Origin: Oceanospirillaceae bacterium
GTDB lineage: Bacteria > Pseudomonadota > Gammaproteobacteria > Pseudomonadales > Balneatricaceae
Direction of reading: 5' to 3'
Assembly: GCA_023954795.1 (NCBI GenBank)
Contig: JAGSHA010000210.1
Coordinates: 1 to 6,043 of the forward strand
DNA length: 6,043 nucleotides
Under the pieces are notes generated by a model that saw only the letters and a list, made by a program, of their open reading frames with translations, searched no databases and was not told where the DNA came from. Positions 4,692 to 6,043 of this stretch are shown piece after piece; position 1 is the first letter of the stretch; each line of letters begins with the position of its first letter. The position numbers and the translations under genes are program-made.

Positions 4692-6043
4692 ATGGAGATT
4701 AATGAAATTCTCGCCATCGCTATGTTTGGCAGTTTTATTACGCTGCTGTTTACCGGTTTCCCCGTCGCCTGGGTACTGGGCGGTGTAGCACTGATCTTTT
4801 CCGCGCTGTCGATTGCACTGGATAGCTGGGCCGATACCTGGATCGGCATCGACTGGCAATATGCGTCCATCGTGGTGCCACGTATGTGGGACACCATGAC
4901 CAACTGGGTGCTGGTAGCCCTGCCGATGTTTGTCTTTATGGGTCTGATGCTGGACCGTTCCGGCATCGCCGAGGACCTGATGTCCAATCTGGTACGCCTA
5001 TTTGGCCGTATCCGCGGCGGGCTTGCCGTGACCGTGACCTTCGTCGGTCTGCTGCTGGCTGCCTCTACCGGTATTATCGGTGCATCCGTGGTACTGCTGG
5101 CGCTGTTGGGTGTACCGCTGATGCTGAAACAGGGTTACAGCAAGGAGCTTGCCTGCGGCACTGTCTGTTCTACCGGCACGCTGGGCATTCTGATTCCACC
5201 GAGCATTATGCTGGTGATGATGGGAGATCGTCTCGGTATCTCCGTGGGCGACTTGTTCCTTGGTGCACTTTTCCCCGGCCTGATGCTGGGCGGGTTATAC
5301 ATCGCCTATATTCTCGGCGTAGGTTTCCTGCGTCCAGGTATGGCGCCCGCTCCGAAGGATGCTGAACCTGTCGGGCTGGGTTTGATCCTGAATGTTTTCA
5401 TGGCAGTACTGGCCCCCGCTGGCCTGATTCTCGCCGTGCTGGGTTCAATCTTTGCCGGTATTGCCACGCCCACCGAAGCCTCCGGCGTCGGTGCCTTTGG
5501 AGCCACCCTGCTCGCGTTCTGGAAAAAACGCCTCAACTTGCAGGTGCTGAAAGAGGTGTGCAGCGAAACCACCAAAACCACCGCCTTCATCTTTGCCCTG
5601 CTGTTGGGCGCCACCGCCTTTTCGCTGATTTTGCGCGGCTTGGGTGGCGATGAGCTGATTGAAAACGCCCTCACCGGTCTGCCGTTCGGGCCGACGGTGA
5701 TCGTATTGATCATTCTGGCGTGCACTTTTGTGCTGGGTTTTTTCCTCGACTGGATTGAGATCACCCTGATCATCCTTCCACTGGTTGCCCCGGTGGTCAG
5801 CAACCTGGGGTTCGACCTGGTGTGGTTCACCATCCTATTTGCCGTCTGCCTGCAGACCTCATTTCTGACACCACCGGTGGGATTCGCCCTCTTCTATATG
5901 AAAGGTGTCGCCCCCGAAGGCGTAACCGTGGGCACCATCTACCGCGGCGTCCTTCCCTTTATCGTGATCCAGCTGATCGGCCTGTCCATCGTTTTCTACT
6001 GGCAGGGCATCGTCACCTGGTTACCAAGTATCGCCTACGGGCA
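4692..6043 (+). CDS. dctM: TRAP transporter large permease subunit, DctM family (3' end beyond window)
   Basis: This is the large inner-membrane subunit that forms the substrate and ion path and couples uptake to a cation gradient, usually sodium. From the ATG at 4692 the frame stays open for 450 codons to the window end; family members are commonly about 425-460 residues, so little is probably missing. AAGGAG (4679-4684) lies 7 bases before the start, inside the end of dctQ. The protein is hydrophobic throughout, with many helices. Family signatures are visible: ALPMFVFMGLML at 76-87, AASTGIIGAS at 123-132, STGTLGILIPPSIML at 160-174, GIATPTEASGVGAFGA at 256-271, LDWIEITLIILPL at 352-364 and FLTPPVGFALF at 391-401. 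The Gly/Pro/Thr-rich motifs at 161-171 and 391-397 are the paired hairpin regions expected to form the ion and substrate site. Residues 213-228 form a hydrophilic loop. Substrate choice depends mainly on the binding protein. Confidence 0.94.
   Translation, partial: MEINEILAIAMFGSFITLLFTGFPVAWVLGGVALIFSALSIALDSWADTWIGIDWQYASIVVPRMWDTMTNWVLVALPMFVFMGLMLDRSGIAEDLMSNLVRLFGRIRGGLAVTVTFVGLLLAASTGIIGASVVLLALLGVPLMLKQGYSKELACGTVCSTGTLGILIPPSIMLVMMGDRLGISVGDLFLGALFPGLMLGGLYIAYILGVGFLRPGMAPAPKDAEPVGLGLILNVFMAVLAPAGLILAVLGSIFAGIATPTEASGVGAFGATLLAFWKKRLNLQVLKEVCSETTKTTAFIFALLLGATAFSLILRGLGGDELIENALTGLPFGPTVIVLIILACTFVLGFFLDWIEITLIILPLVAPVVSNLGFDLVWFTILFAVCLQTSFLTPPVGFALFYMKGVAPEGVTVGTIYRGVLPFIVIQLIGLSIVFYWQGIVTWLPSIAYG

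Noticed and set aside
4886..5365. A 159-codon + strand open frame inside dctM, and a 175-codon - strand frame at 5306-5833.
   Set aside because: Both are shadows of the dctM coding sequence, which carries every TRAP family motif in its own frame. Their translations are low-complexity Arg/Ser/Pro-rich or unrecognisable.

Overview
This 6,043-base window looks like ordinary chromosomal sequence from a gammaproteobacterium. The lower half encodes a YbdL/YafV pair very close to the Escherichia coli proteins. The upper half carries a complete-looking TRAP (tripartite ATP-independent periplasmic) uptake operon. A TRAP system, a nucleoside-recognition (Gate) membrane protein and mid-range base composition together suggest a marine or halophilic group such as the Oceanospirillales or Alteromonadales. 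That placement is inference, because no taxonomic marker is present.

Layout. Positions 1-2693 are read leftwards: a Gate-domain membrane protein (2693-1719), a methionine/aromatic aminotransferase of the YbdL type (1609-461), and the first 157 codons of an omega-amidase of the YafV type (473 to the window edge). The last two genes overlap by 13 bases. A 109-base gap holding a perfect 8-bp hairpin separates the Gate gene from the aminotransferase gene. Positions 2912-6043 are read rightwards: dctP (periplasmic binding protein of the TakP/FcbT1 type), dctQ (small membrane subunit) and dctM (large membrane subunit, still open at the window end after 450 codons). The 218 bases between the divergent groups (2694-2911) hold three dyads and a good sigma-70-type promoter for the TRAP operon. 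The 87-base dctP-dctQ gap holds a terminator-like hairpin, as expected if binding protein is made in excess over the membrane subunits.

How the genes work together. YbdL-type enzymes transfer the amino group of methionine or aromatic amino acids to 2-oxo acids. YafV-type omega-amidases hydrolyse 2-oxoglutaramate and 2-oxosuccinamate, the products formed when glutamine or asparagine act as amino donors. The pair therefore makes sense as a coupled salvage or transamination unit. The TRAP system is powered by an ion gradient and imports an organic acid. The binding protein resembles the 2-oxo-acid/chlorobenzoate branch, but the true substrate cannot be read from the sequence. The Gate-domain protein is an uncharacterised, internally duplicated membrane protein.

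No CRISPR array, mobile element, tRNA, rRNA or clearly novel multi-gene system was seen. The points most worth a second look are the dyad-rich divergent control region, the dctP-dctQ intercistronic hairpin with an alternative pairing, the hairpin over the dctP ribosome-binding site, and a run of eight G in the omega-amidase gene.
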